Assembly (NCBI GenBank): GCA_035079385.1 | Contig: JAVHKY010000023.1 | Span: forward strand, 4,852,001 to 4,916,000 | Direction: 5' to 3' | DNA from: Aspidiotus rigidus | Taxonomy: Eukaryota; Arthropoda; Insecta; Hemiptera; Diaspididae | Length of the DNA: 64,000 nucleotides | In this document: in pieces, positions 20,936-31,588 of the stretch | Layout of the letters: the number at the start of each line of letters is the position of its first letter | Position numbering within the stretch: the first letter of the stretch is position 1 | Made by a program: the position numbers and the translations under genes | Notes under the pieces: generated by a model | Told to the model about the DNA's origin: nothing | The model's input: only the letters and a program-made list of their open reading frames with translations | Databases searched by the model: none

Positions 20936-22880
20936 GTTATTAGCTCGGGAAGAGATATCGGGATTAAATAGATTTGTAGTAGGAGGTGGATTGGAGGAAG
21001 TTTAAAGTGTTAGTGATGGTTTCTGAGTTATTGGAAAGAGCAGAAGGGGCTCGAGAGGAGACAGAAAATGAATATCTGGTGTTGACAAGAGAAGGGCAGG
21101 TGAAAAAATGTGAGATAGATAAATTTTCAGTTTGGTAGCATGGGAATGAGAGAGTCCAAAGAGTGGGAAGGAGTAAGTTAGGCGAGTGTGCACAATAGCA
21201 ACGGCGAGAGAAACGGATTGCAGAAGACCAGGAGATCGGGGATTTTCTAATTTAAGGAAGTTGGACCAAAGTATGTGCCTTGATGAGATTATTTAGGAAT
21301 GGTAGAAAGATCTTAAATCGAAGGCTGGAAAGGGGCAGCGATCAGTGATTCAGGGGGAGAGCAATCTTTCTTGGCAACCAGATCCACTGCGTTGTGTTCC
21401 GTTAGACCGATATATGACCAGGGATCCAGAGGAAAGCAATTGGAAACAAAGAAGATGTTAAATTATGCAGCAGAGTGAAAATACGCTGACGCTCGGAGAA
21501 AGGATAGAAAGTCAGAAAAGAGGAGGCATTTACAGGGTTGAGAGAGAAGAGTGAGGTGAATAGGTCGAGTTTTTCATACGAAAGAGTGAGACTTCACCAT
21601 TGATGGAGCAGGCGTAGCCAGTTTTGGAACCCGGTTTGGAACCAAGTGTAAAGCCCAGGTTGTGGAGAGGGTGGGGAAGTCTTCAGTAATTATGTCTCTA
21701 ATGTGTCTAGTATAGATTATGTTGGGCGATTTCGATAGGTTGAGGCGAGTGAGAGATGGTAAGGATGTCCTTGGAAGGGTGCATGAGTCGATGGCGAGAA
21801 GGTGCTGAAATTTGAGATGATGGTTTAGATGAGATTGTCATGAGGAGATTAGAGAGGGCAATGAAGAAACTGGGCAGTAGATGCGAGAGAGTTGTCTAAT
21901 GAGCGGAATTGTAGAGGGGAATGTCAGCCTCAGCGCATAAACTGAACGTAGTGCTCGTGCGCAAGGCACCGAAGGCTAAACGTAGGCTCGCAGATTGTAT
22001 TGTATCTAGGGATTTTAAGGAGGATTTGTTAGGTTTGTAGATAGGGGATCCGTAGTCCAATTGAGATCGGATTAGAGAGTTGTACAGTTTAAGGAGGAGT
22101 TGGTGACTGCAACCAGTGCGACTGTGGGACATTTAGTGAGTTTAGAGATTTGGCTTCTAGAAGTTTAATGTGGGGAGTCCAGAAGTGTTTGGGGTCCAAG
22201 GAATTTAGTGGAAGATTGGAGGCTGATGGGAAAGTTTGTAGGAGGCCTTGGAGGGAGAGGGAAGACGTGAGTGTTTTTTGCTGAACATAAGTAGGATGGT
22301 TTTCTTGCTAGAAAATTGAAACCCATGATCCGAAGCCCAAGAGGAGACCTTGTCGAGAGTAAATTGAAGAAGAAATGTTGTAGAAAGCGAGAGAGACACT
22401 GCAGTCATCTGCAAAAAGTCGTTTGGAAAGGGTAAAGGAAACACAGTTTATTAGAACATTCATGGCAATTAGGAGGAGAGGAAAACTCCAAACCTTTCCC
22501 TGGGGGAAGCCATTTTGAATGTAGTGGAGGGAAGAGTAGTGGTTATGAATTCGAACTGGGAGAACAATAGCGGGTATGAACCTTGGAGTAGGATGGAGTT
22601 GAAAAGGGAGAGAAGGTAATGAAGGGAATCCGGGTGCAGATTTTGAGCAGGAAAGCGTGAATGTTATCAGAGCCAGGAGCGACTTTTTTGAGACTCTTTG
22701 GAATGGCAGAGTCGAGTTCAGATGGGTAGATAGAGAGATTGTATGAGGGAAGGGAGAGAGGTCCGTGGTGAAGGAGTAGGCGTGAGCTTTGGCTTGGGAT
22801 TTGAGAGTTGACATGTGAATGATAGTTTTTGTACAAAAACATGTTATGGGTAGAATTGAAAACATTTTCTTCGTACTCAC
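20936..22880 (-). pseudogene. I-clade LINE, second copy, opposite strand
   Basis: Minus strand, in order: APGSDNIHAFLLK (22,690-22,660), FPQGKVWSFPLLLIAMN (motif B), LFADDCSVSL (catalytic FADD box), HGFQFSSKKT, LDYGSPIYKPNKSSLKSLD and LRLAFGALRTS (22,060-21,950), an RNase H piece (LWIPGH near 21,430), and finally HTRLTYSFPLFGLSHSH (about 21,190), the C-terminal LINE motif. Stops and frameshifts are present. It lies within the likely first intron of the secreted-protein gene, between the first exon at 22,881 and the exons at 19.3 kb. Confidence 0.78.
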
Positions 22881-22990
22881 CTTTGGATACGATGAAAATT
22901 GGCTGAATAAGAATTAAAATTGCTAACGAAGTCACTCTAATGTAAAATTTAACAAATTAATCTTGTTCTCAAGAACTGATAAACATTGGA
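22881..22990 (-). other. Candidate first exon with splice donor
   Basis: Minus strand transcript region downstream of a TATA box, ending ATCCAAAG then GTGAGT (intron starts at 22,880). A frame through it encodes a hydrophobic stretch (LAILILIQPIFIV), but it opens only at GTG and no ATG follows the preceding stop, so it may be untranslated leader. The duplicate at 33.53-33.64 kb keeps the donor (ACGGAG then GTAAAT). Confidence 0.4.
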
Positions 22991-23017
22991 TTATTGCTTT
23001 TTCTTTCTCCAACTTGG

Positions 23018-23026
23018 CTTTATATA
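23018..23026 (-). promoter_or_regulatory. TATA box (TATATAAAG)
   Basis: Conserved in both copies of the duplicated promoter: here and at 33,660-33,672, each followed by a purine-rich GAGAAAGA-type leader about 20 nt downstream. Conservation against more diverged flanks supports function. Confidence 0.5.
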
Positions 23027-23360
23027 CACTTACATTTCCGTTTTCATACACGATTAAGACAAGTTCTTTCTATTAATTTTTTTTATTTTAACGAGTCTAT
23101 TAACGTCATTGATGACGGGGAAACATGATATTGATAACAATCCTTACTTTGATACACGTGCATACTTGTTTTTTCGTTTCTTAAAAAAAGAAAAATAAAT
23201 TACACAATTAAAATAAATCCAATTAATTCATAATTCATGTAAACGATTGACGTCGTTGATGGCGAACAGGAAAGGAAAAAATTGATAATGAAAGACGATC
23301 CATTTTTTTTAGTACTGTACGGCGAATTTATCAGAAGTATTTGCATGTTGTTGGTCTTTA

Positions 23361-24544
23361 ATTTTACAGATACCAAAAAAACAAGAAACCTCATACAGTG
23401 TCATAAACTTTTCATTATCTCCATCTCTCTGAAAGAAATAGTAACTTTGGATAGGACTCTTTTGTTTCATCCGAATTGTCAAATAAAAATATTATTACGG
23501 TATAGGTACACGTTAAAGAGTATAGCTGTATTCCCTTCAGTACACGTATCCCGTGTTCTTAAATTTATTGCAATATTAGCGATAAAATGATTCACATTTA
23601 TTCATTTTTGCAGCCTAGTTTAACAACCCTTGTATCACGTAGCTTTACCGTTACTTTGATTGGAAGAAGTCCAGCGGACTGCTTTGCTTTCGATTGCTCC
23701 AAGTTTGTTTGAATGTTGATTCTTCCAAAAGTCATGCCGGGAGTCAAGTATCAGGGATCGGTAATAGTTTCTATGGTTAGAAGCAGCGCCGCGGTAAGTA
23801 CAGGGTCAGAAATTTTGTGGGATAGGAAGGAATTTTTGCAAAGACAATTGCGTTATATTCCAAGAAGTTGATGTGACTCGGAAATCACAGGTAGGAGACA
23901 GTGATTGCAGGAGTAAATGAATGCGCTGATTTGAGAATATCGAATGTGAGTCCGGTATAGTCAGGAGAGATGAAAGTGAGTCAGCAGTAGAAATTTCAAC
24001 TGCGGGTGAGGAGATGGAGATCTGATGGCGTTTTATTTGGTAGTGAAAATGGGGCAGAATTTTTCAATCAACGAGTGATTATGACTCCTTCAATCGAGTT
24101 CGTGTATCCTGTTATGGGTCCAGATTTAGATCCGTTCGGTACAGTAGGGCTGGTGAGTCGGAAAATTGGTATAGAGATAATGTTCCTGATAAGTTGTCGG
24201 TATATTATAGTATTGTGAGTTTGGAGATTATCAGCTAGATCGAGTCGGACATCTGGGGAAGGGAATAGCTATGGACAAGTGGATGATATGATAGGGGGTA
24301 GAATAGATGGTTCAATTTGAGGTGTTTGAATAGTTCCCCGGAATCCACAGAAAAGAGACGGATGTAGAAGTGGATGATAGTGCTTGTACGTGTAAACTAA
24401 TGCGCTGATTTGGGGAACGAGTTGAATAAGAGTCCTATACAGCCCGGAAAGATGAAAATGAGTTAGTTAACACTAGAAATTTGAGGTGGGGGTGAGGAGA
24501 GATGGAGATGAGAAAGACAAAAGTATACAGAGTTTAATTTAGAG
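23361..24544. other. Unassigned DNA, left part of a direct repeat
   Basis: The segment 24,050-24,220 (TTTTTCAATCAACGA, TGGGTCCAGATTTAGATCC) recurs directly at 29,385-29,545 on the other side of hAT-like copy B. No coding frame is recognised. 24,537-24,544 (ATTTAGAG) is the target duplication of copy B. Confidence 0.5.
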
Positions 24545-25361
24545 CAGTGTTTCTCAACCGGTGTGCCGCGGCGCATCACTGTGCCGCAAACCCGCCTCAG
24601 GTGTGCGCCAAAATTTTGATCAAAAACATAAATCTACATCAACTGGGAAAATAATTACCAATTTTTGACATGCTTCATGTCTTTGCTCTGATCCAACATA
24701 ATATTTCAAAATTTGCGTGCGTGAGTGCGTGCAAGATCTCTCTTTGACCTATGCAGTAATCTACTGGTGTACTAGGCTTATACTAGCATCATACTAGTTC
24801 TAGAAATCCGGTGTACTGTATGCTTCAACCCCTACCCTAGTTTCACAATTTGCGTGCGCGTGCTTGCGTTTTCTTACTTACAGTATACTAGATGTGAGGT
24901 AGGCTAAGAAGAGCTGTGAAACCCAGACCTGATGTACAGTGTACTAGCATAGTATACTAGGCTTCATCATTCTAACTCTAATATACATTATACCAGCCTA
25001 CAGCTAAGCTATATTATTTGACATTTTATACTGGGCTTATACTAAGTGCAAGTCTCCTTTATACTAGCTTCATACTAAGTTTAGGCAGGCTTAGGAGGTC
25101 TGTATTAGTATACTAGGTTTAAGCCTAGTGCTAGTATTAGCCTAGTATAATATATGTACTGCATGAAGCAGAGAGAGTGGGAACTCGGAAATTGTCCTTG
25201 CATCTACAAGTTACCTCGTGGGGTTGTGGCCGCGAGTGAGCCCTGCAAATGCTGATAGCCTAAAATATTTCATCAAAGTGATTAAATACAGGTACAGTAC
25301 CTACACCTAAAAGTTATACGTAGGTACGGTATCAAATCGATTGAATTGGGCGTTGAACCAG

Positions 25362-26115
25362 TCTCTCACTGCAAGCACACACCGGAAGACCGGCTTCTTG
25401 ATAACATCCCTCAAGCGGCCGACACAACAAAAATTTCCTTACATTTGCCTGCATTGATCAAATATGGAACTTTGCCTAATCTCTCACCGCGAGCTCACCA
25501 CAGAGGACGCTTGTCTCAGTAACATGTCTGAAAAACCAAGGGACTCTCATGCATTTGTCCGTCTTGATCTCTCTTGCAAACTCACAACGGGAGACTAGCT
25601 TCTCGGTAACTTTCCCTCCATTCCTTGAAAGAACGAGCAACTGTCATATATCTCCCCTCTTTTATCATACAAGGAACTTTACTCGATCTCTCACCGCGAG
25701 CTCGGAGTACAAACTTCTTGATACCACTCCGTCCATCATGTGAAATAACAAGAATCTCCGCACATTTATACGCTTTCATCATACGCAAGACCTTAGTAAA
25801 TCTCTCCCGCCCTCACAACAGAGGACAGTTTTCTAGGTAACACTTCCTGCAGTGCTCGAAACAGGAGTAACTCTCACACATTTGCTCGATTTAATTGACA
25901 CGGGGCTTTTGAGGTCCTTTTGCTGTGAGGCCATTTGCTGTGAGGCCACAACAGAAAGCAAGCGTATCGGCATCATTCCCTCTATGGGCCGTCACAACAA
26001 TAATTTCTCACGTTTACCCACATTAATGAAACATGGCGCATTTACCGATCTCTACTGCAAGTCGGCAACAAGAAGCAAGCTTCTGATAACTTCCCTCCAT
26101 TGCGTGAAATATTCC
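25362..26115 (+). repeat. Diverged ~115-bp tandem repeat inside hAT-like copy B
   Basis: About seven units, each opening with CTCTCACYGCRAGCTCACAA-like sequence. Then come GA-GAC--CTTCT-G-TAAC, CCCTCCATT, a CACATTT block and AACTTTA-T-AT. Unit lengths are about 88-140 bp. The homologous array in copy C is 36,776-37,500 and in copy A (reversed) 16,250-16,790. The units differ more within a copy than the same unit does between copies, so the array predates spread of the family. Confidence 0.75.
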
Positions 26116-26140
26116 CCCAGGCACTGAACCTCAATTTGAG

Positions 26141-26452
26141 ATGCAGCGTGGGGAAAGACGTCGGCTGGCCAAGGAGGCCAAGAGAGAACCTCCCAAGAAG
26201 AAGCTACGTCCGCCAGCGTTGCAGAAACGGAACCCTAAAAACGTTCTACTACTACCCACCCTAACGTGCTCTCCAAACTGCAGAACATGCCGGAGGCAAA
26301 CCCCATCACCTTGGGGGTCAAACGGCATGTCTCTTTCCCCTCAGGAGCAGTGTTGGTTTCCTGCTCCTCCCACAAAAAAGCAGACGCCAAACCCTATGCA
26401 CAATTGCACAATTGCCTCTAGCGTTGGTATTCAAGAAAAGAGACTAGGTTAG
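26141..26452 (+). CDS. K/R/P-rich frame in hAT-like element (103 aa)
   Basis: The frame reads QRGERRRLAKEAKREPPKKK, then CSPNCRTCRRQTPSPWGSNG. It is basic and proline-rich with a small cysteine cluster. Copy C keeps the frame up to a stop (37,277-37,738) with conservative and silent changes; copy A is frameshifted. It may be the remnant of an element-encoded protein with a nuclear-localisation-like basic stretch. No known family recognised; it could be chance. Confidence 0.3.
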   Translation: MQRGERRRLAKEAKREPPKKKLRPPALQKRNPKNVLLLPTLTCSPNCRTCRRQTPSPWGSNGMSLSPQEQCWFPAPPTKKQTPNPMHNCTIASSVGIQEKRLG

Positions 26453-26728
26453 GGTGTTAGGTAGGATGGGACAGGATCGAGCCCCACTCACCCCAAGTGA
26501 CAGACGTGCGTAAAATTAAGCAGAATTTCTTCTTCTCTCTTTTTTCTTTCTACTTTTGTTTGAATTATAAAGAAAAATGCTTACGCAGCCGCGTAAGCAA
26601 CACACGACTTTTCACCTGTATCTACAATCAAGTTTTTTGCTTAAACTTTAACTCTAGTACTCAAATTTATTCAATGAATCGTTTTCTCAATAAGATACAC
26701 ACATCCTCACCATCTCTTACCTCTCTAA

Positions 26729-26870
26729 TAGAGTCGCTTTCGTTTACGCTCCGATGATGGTTGTTTAACCGAAAACGTTTAGCGGCAGTTTCTCTTGTGG
26801 TTCAATATAATTTGCTACACCTTCGGGTGTTGGTAATATGAATAACCATAAATTAGAAGAACGTATCGAT
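26729..26870 (+). mobile_element. Short Penelope fragment: ribozyme plus ORF start
   Basis: The sister repeat at 27,300-27,380 lacks this ~140 bp, which marks it as an insertion. It holds a hammerhead-like motif, about 50 nt of leader, and an ATG at 26,838 with NNHKLEERIDS, matching the tandem PLE start at 1424. It is a solo terminal-repeat fragment of a PLE related to the one at 1-1558. Confidence 0.6.
26747..26784 (+). ncRNA. Hammerhead ribozyme-like motif (copy 2)
   Basis: Stem I CGCT (26,747-26,750) with AGCG (26,781-26,784). Core CCGATGA (one departure from CUGANGA), extra T, stem II GGTT/AACC around a GTTT loop, GAAA at 26,771-26,774, palindromic stem III AACGTT (26,774-26,779), cleavage nucleotide T26780. 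Same layout as copies at 1.3 kb and 30.2 kb with different stem sequences. Confidence 0.65.
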
Positions 26871-29371
26871 TCATTCTTGATCATCTCCGATTCTCAAGTA
26901 TCTTTTAATGTTGGTTGTTGTAGACTCACACACACACCCATCTCATCACTTATATCCTTCTTTCATGCTCTCATTGCGATTCTGATAGCTCCCTCATTCA
27001 ACATATCTTTTCCTGTCCCAAATTAGTTTCACTCCCGAACTCCTGACTTATCTCTCACAATCACATAGAAGCACTATCAGATGACTCTCTATTTGTTGTC
27101 AACATCTTTCAATTCTTCCAACAACTAAATTTCTTTTTCCACATCTTCACTTTTCAAAACCACTGAGCTCCCACTCTCTTAGTAACTCGTCAATTTAAAA
27201 GAAATCTAAATGTAAATAAAAAAAATGAAATAATTTTTACCTTTGCCTACAAGTCATCATTTCGCTTAAGTCCTTTCTTCATAACTCCAACTTAATCTAT
27301 AAATCGTTCTCTCAATGAGGCTTACATATATCCTCACCATCTCTCACCCCTCTACTCATAATTCATTCTTGATCATCTCCAATTCCCGAGCATCATTCTA
27401 TGTTATTTCCAGCTGCTCTTCTCTTCATGCAATCATAATTTGTATTCACGCTCTCATCGCAATCTATGAGAGAATTATTTTCAAAACTGTGTCGTCCTTG
27501 CACGTACTTATAAAAAGCTTTTTCCTTGAAAAATGTTATCTTTAAGAGAATTAAAAGCGCACACTTATGGATGAAAACTCAAAAGAGTTATGCAATAGCA
27601 ACCGCCCCACCCCATTTTGCAAGCATAGGAGCAAGAATATCGCGTCATTATACGCCCCACCTTAAACCGGAGTATTTCAAAAGAATTTGATGTTGAAATT
27701 AAAGTGTTATTGAAAATTAAGTTGTGTACCTCGCGTAGTCTCATGTTTTTACCACAGAGTGTGAGTAAGGGTTAGCCACAGAATCAGTCACCCTAGACTC
27801 ACACACATACACTTCTCATCCCTCATCTTATGCTTCTCTCATGCTCTCATTCCCTCTCCCACATCTGAACTAACAACACCAAGCTTATGACAAGCTCTTA
27901 TTAGCTCATTAATTGAAAAAAAATTAAAAGAAAAGAAATAAAATGAAGCATGAAAGATTATACGTACGCAAAAGATTGCTCACCAATACTATAGCATATC
28001 CTTACATAACATTCATTCATGAGAAACTCAACACATACTTGAAATTCATTCATAAAGAGCGTATCCTTACGTGTGTGAACAGGTAACCCAAAAAATGAAT
28101 AAAACTAGCTACAACTACACTAACAATCTACGTAACCAAAGGTTACCCTTCGCTTTTGATGACGAAAGCAACTACCTGAAGTTTAGTACTACAAAATAGT
28201 AGTAGCTCGAATATTTGCAAATTTCATCAAATTAGTTCACGTTTCAATTTGAGATTTCTCACGAACCAGACATCGTAGCAACACCAAAAGTTCACAATTA
28301 CATTTTTAGACATGTAAATTACAATATATCAACATTTGAAGAAAATTGAACAAACCATATCAGAGTTATAGGAGTGGGGAATTTTTTTTTAAATTGGGTA
28401 TATCTGGAGAACTACTGATCCGATCGTCAAAAAAAATGCAGGTGCACAACTTCAGATATAACACTACAACTTGACTAAGTTTCAAGAAAATCCATCTAGT
28501 AGTCTCGGAGGAGAAGTCCGGACAAATTTTGATCCATATATATATAAGGAAACCTGAAATTTTTTTAATGACGTAGCGATGATCTATGACCTCTAAAACG
28601 TCGAGAAAGTTCATTTCCCCCCCCCCCCTTTCTGCCACAACTGTGACGGGTGTAATACTCGCTTTTCTACGAAAAGTCGGTAAAATTCACGAGGTTCTTA
28701 AAATTCATGTTGTTATTGTTTTAATACAACGATCAACAAATTATGCGCGGCAGAATACAGCGAACAATTAGATAATTTCCCGCCGCAAAAAGGAGCATTG
28801 TAACAGCAGAAAACTTTGAATTTTATGCCGCGAAATACAGCAGAAAAAAATCAGCCGCGCCAAAATTTACGCACCGCAACGCAGCGCAGTGCAGCGCACA
28901 AAAATCAGCCGCAGAAAATTTGGGCGTCACACGCTCCGTAGCGTTTTGCGGCGGAATTTCAAGATGCTTTCAGCGCCTTAAAATACGCCGATATTTAATT
29001 CATAGGGAAGAGAGGTATTAGGAGAATAGGAAACTACAAATGGTTGAACGTTTGAGCGCGAATGGCTATGCGCAACAATGCAACATTCTACTATTTGTAA
29101 AAGAACAATAGTCCACCCCTTTTTCGGTCTGTTGTATGACAATTTTAAATTTTTTAAAACACACTTATATCATTCTCAAGAAGAAAAATAGCCATCTTTT
29201 GGGCCACAAATTCTGAAATTATAGGAGGAAATTAGTAGAGACACAAAAATTTCAAAATGCACAAACATTTTCGATACAATTTGGAGTTCTGGAAATACTG
29301 TGCCGCAATAATATCATCTCATGGAGAAATGTGCCGCGATATAAGAAAGGTTGAGAAACACTGATTTAGAG

Positions 29372-30146
29372 AAACTGGAGACAGAATTTTTCAATCAACG
29401 ACTGATTATGACTCCTTGGATCGAGTACGCGTATCCTAATTTGGGTCCAGATTTGGATCCGTCGCTAAAGTAGGGCTGGTGCGTCGGAAAATTGGTATAG
29501 AGATATTGTTTCTAATGAGTTGTCGGTATATAGTGTAGTGAGTTTAGAGACGATCAGCAAGATCGAGTCGGATATTTAGGGGACGGGTTAGCTATGGAGA
29601 AATGGATGATATGGTAAGGAGTATTGGTTCAACTAGAGGTGATTGAATAATTCAGATTCAAGAGGGGAGAATTATGTCGGCAGAGTGCGGGTGCGTAGAT
29701 TGGAAGCTGAGTGAATTGAACTGTGGATACAAGAAAATTGACAATGAGAGTTCGGAATCGGTATTTATGGATGGGGGGTATCAGCTTCAAAGCAGAGGCG
29801 AGAGTAGGGCAAGAACGTTGTGCGCCGAGAAAGCGAGTATATTGACAGACGTAAAAGAGTAATATGGTTTATCATGAAAGAAGAACAGGTGATTTTGTTG
29901 AGTTTTCGCCTAGCATACTGGATAGTGGATCGAAGAGAGGAGAATCGGGTGGGTAGGAAAGTGTTGAGTGGGTGGTTACTGCCTAATATCAGGTAGGGAT
30001 ATGATCAGTAACGGTATGTGACCTTTTGCAGATGAATCTTTTTTTTGGCGAGTGAGGTGTCACAGGGACAAGTCGGGTGTTGACGATTATTAATTAATTA
30101 ATTTATTTAAAGATTGATTGGAAGTGCCATCCAACAGTGGGAAGGC
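29372..30146. other. Unassigned DNA right of hAT-like copy B
   Basis: Begins with the direct repeat of 24,050-24,220. A 62-codon frame at 29,674 has no recognised domain. A TTAATTAAT tract lies near 30,090. Confidence 0.4.
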
Positions 30147-30212
30147 AATGATAGGACAAGGATTGGGTCAAATGAAACTTGCAGAGCCCGTATAAAAAAC
30201 TTTTGTTTATTA

Positions 30213-30251
30213 ATTAAGACGTCTTTCGACTATAACAGTCATCTTCAGAAT
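30213..30251 (-). ncRNA. Hammerhead ribozyme-like motif of Penelope element (copy 3)
   Basis: Minus strand: stem I ATT with AAT, perfect core CTGAAGA (30,248-30,242), extra T, stem II GACT/AGTC around GTTAT, GAAA (30,227-30,224), 8-bp palindromic stem III AGACGTCT (30,224-30,217), cleavage nucleotide T (30,216). It lies about 75 nt past the ORF stop. This is the only one of the three with a fully consensus core. The PLE family is known to carry small hammerheads that act as dimers. Confidence 0.75.
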
Positions 30252-30326
30252 AAAAAGAAAAGCTACCAAACAAGTACAATTCATCCTTATCACATATACT
30301 AGACAAGAATAAACGAAACCGGCTGC

Positions 30327-31577
30327 TCACACGTCAGTGCATTCGTAATCCGGCGAAGAAGAATACACTTTGCGGATGAGGTCATCTTCATGTACGACGC
30401 GGTTGAGCAGTTCGTAAGCGTGATGGTTGCTTATCTTCTCCATTTCGACGCTTTCATGGGCCTTCCGCCTACGGAGGCTGTCTTCAAAATGTAATAGTAC
30501 CTCATCTCCTCCGAGGTGTCTCTTTTCGAGAAGGTGTTTTGAGAAGGCCGATTTTGTGTAGTTACCATTCGTATAGGCGGACACATTTTCGTTGATTCTT
30601 GTACGGAATGCCCGGCCGGTTTCTCCTACATAGCACGCCGGACAGTCGCGACAACAGAGTAAGTATACGCCGCTCCTCGATAGGGAGGGGGTCGAATCTT
30701 TCCCTTTCGGGAACAGCCTCCCCAATCTTAAGTAGGGGTAAAAAACGGGGTTTCTATTAACGGATTTAATCACATTAGCGATGTGGGAGGTAAGGGGAGG
30801 GAGGTAAGGAATAGGGACAGCTAACTTCCTCTTAGCTGTCCTAAGGGACCTATTAAAGGTAGTCGTTTGTTGAAGAGCTACTTTGACAACTTTCCTCCGG
30901 ATAAGACCGTTAATGTCGTTATTAATCATATTAGTGGCGGCCAATTGCTGAAGGATAGAAACTTCCTTAGCAAATGCCGAAGGTGAAAGAGGGAGCGAGA
31001 CAAGGCGATGGATAAACGAATTAAAAGCGGCAATCTTATGGGGGAAAGGACAGAAAGAAGACCCCTGGATAAGGATATCCGTGGTAGTAGGCTTTCTGTA
31101 AATTTGGATATCATAGCTATTCGGGAGGATTGAGATCGTGAGATCAAGGAAGTTAATCCTAGACCCCCCGATTTCAACAGTAAATTTAATAGAGGGATAG
31201 AAGCGATTCATGAGATCCACAAACTCATGGAGGGAGTGAACAGAACCAATCCAAACACAGAGTATGTCATCAACATATCTGCGCCAGAGAGATACGTATT
31301 GGAGGAGAGGATGCCCAGACTCGAAAATCTCATTTTCCAATCCAGACATGAACACCTCAGAAACGAGGGAGCCCAGAGGTGAGCCAATTGGGACACCTAT
31401 GTCAGGAGGAAGTTTATAAATAGAATTATTATACTGACATATGTTGGGAAAGAGGCATTTAGAGAGGAGGGAGTTAAACTCAGATATGTAGGAAGAGGGG
31501 ACAAATGCCTCAACGAGAAACTTCTCCATGCATTCGCGGGAAGGAAGGAGGGGGACGTGGGGAAATAATCCCACCAC
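30327..31577 (-). CDS. PLE RT palm and GIY-YIG endonuclease (C-terminal part)
   Basis: 416 codons. Starts inside RT motif A (VVGLFPHVP), so the listed GTG is not a start; the frame is open further back through SFDVV. Motif B has IGSPLGSLVSEVFM near residue 65, the catalytic box is WRRYVDDILCVW near residue 102, and INFLDLTI follows. The GIY-YIG domain begins SGVYLLCC and continues ACYVGETGRAFRTRINE (near residues 304-331), with the two cysteine pairs typical of PLE before it. All key residues visible are intact. It continues the upstream frame after a one-base slip. Confidence 0.9.
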   Translation of the reverse strand: MVGLFPHVPLLPSRECMEKFLVEAFVPSSYISEFNSLLSKCLFPNICQYNNSIYKLPPDIGVPIGSPLGSLVSEVFMSGLENEIFESGHPLLQYVSLWRRYVDDILCVWIGSVHSLHEFVDLMNRFYPSIKFTVEIGGSRINFLDLTISILPNSYDIQIYRKPTTTDILIQGSSFCPFPHKIAAFNSFIHRLVSLPLSPSAFAKEVSILQQLAATNMINNDINGLIRRKVVKVALQQTTTFNRSLRTAKRKLAVPIPYLPPLTSHIANVIKSVNRNPVFYPYLRLGRLFPKGKDSTPSLSRSGVYLLCCRDCPACYVGETGRAFRTRINENVSAYTNGNYTKSAFSKHLLEKRHLGGDEVLLHFEDSLRRRKAHESVEMEKISNHHAYELLNRVVHEDDLIRKVYSSSPDYECTDV

Positions 31578-31588
31578 GTCGAAAGATA

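Larger units (their letters stand above)
22850..23360 (-). repeat. Segmental duplication, copy 1 (promoter and first exon)
   Basis: Direct-orientation duplicate of 33,520-34,010, including the TATA box, leader, splice donor and about 300 bp upstream with TATTAACGTCATTGAT and AATTACACAATTAAAATAA blocks. Differences are spread across both copies, so the duplication is not recent. Confidence 0.75.
26578..28683. mobile_element. 2.1-kb insertion in hAT-like copy B, hairpin at one end
   Basis: Copy C runs straight through this point (ATAAAGAAAAATTCACGAGG), so the extra DNA in B is an insertion. Its left end starts with a 9-bp hairpin TGCTTACGC-AGCC-GCGTAAGCA (26,578-26,600 region), and no target duplication is evident. 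A terminal hairpin without target duplication suits a Helitron/Helentron-type element on the minus strand, but no Rep/helicase is present. The interior has two or three diverged direct repeats (26,670-27,230, 27,290-27,560, 27,770-27,960). Confidence 0.4.
24545..29363 (+). mobile_element. hAT-like non-autonomous element, copy B (with 2.1-kb insertion)
   Basis: Ends CAGTGTTTCTCAACC...GGTTGAGAAACACTG with an exact 8-bp target duplication ATTTAGAG (24,537-24,544 and 29,364-29,371). Same family and orientation as copy C. From left to right: CTAGTATA-rich half, ~115-bp tandem repeats (25,362-26,115), a K/R/P-rich frame (26,141-26,452), a foreign 2.1-kb insertion (about 26,578-28,680), and a GCCGC-rich 3' half. 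No transposase is seen, so it would need one in trans. Confidence 0.9.
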
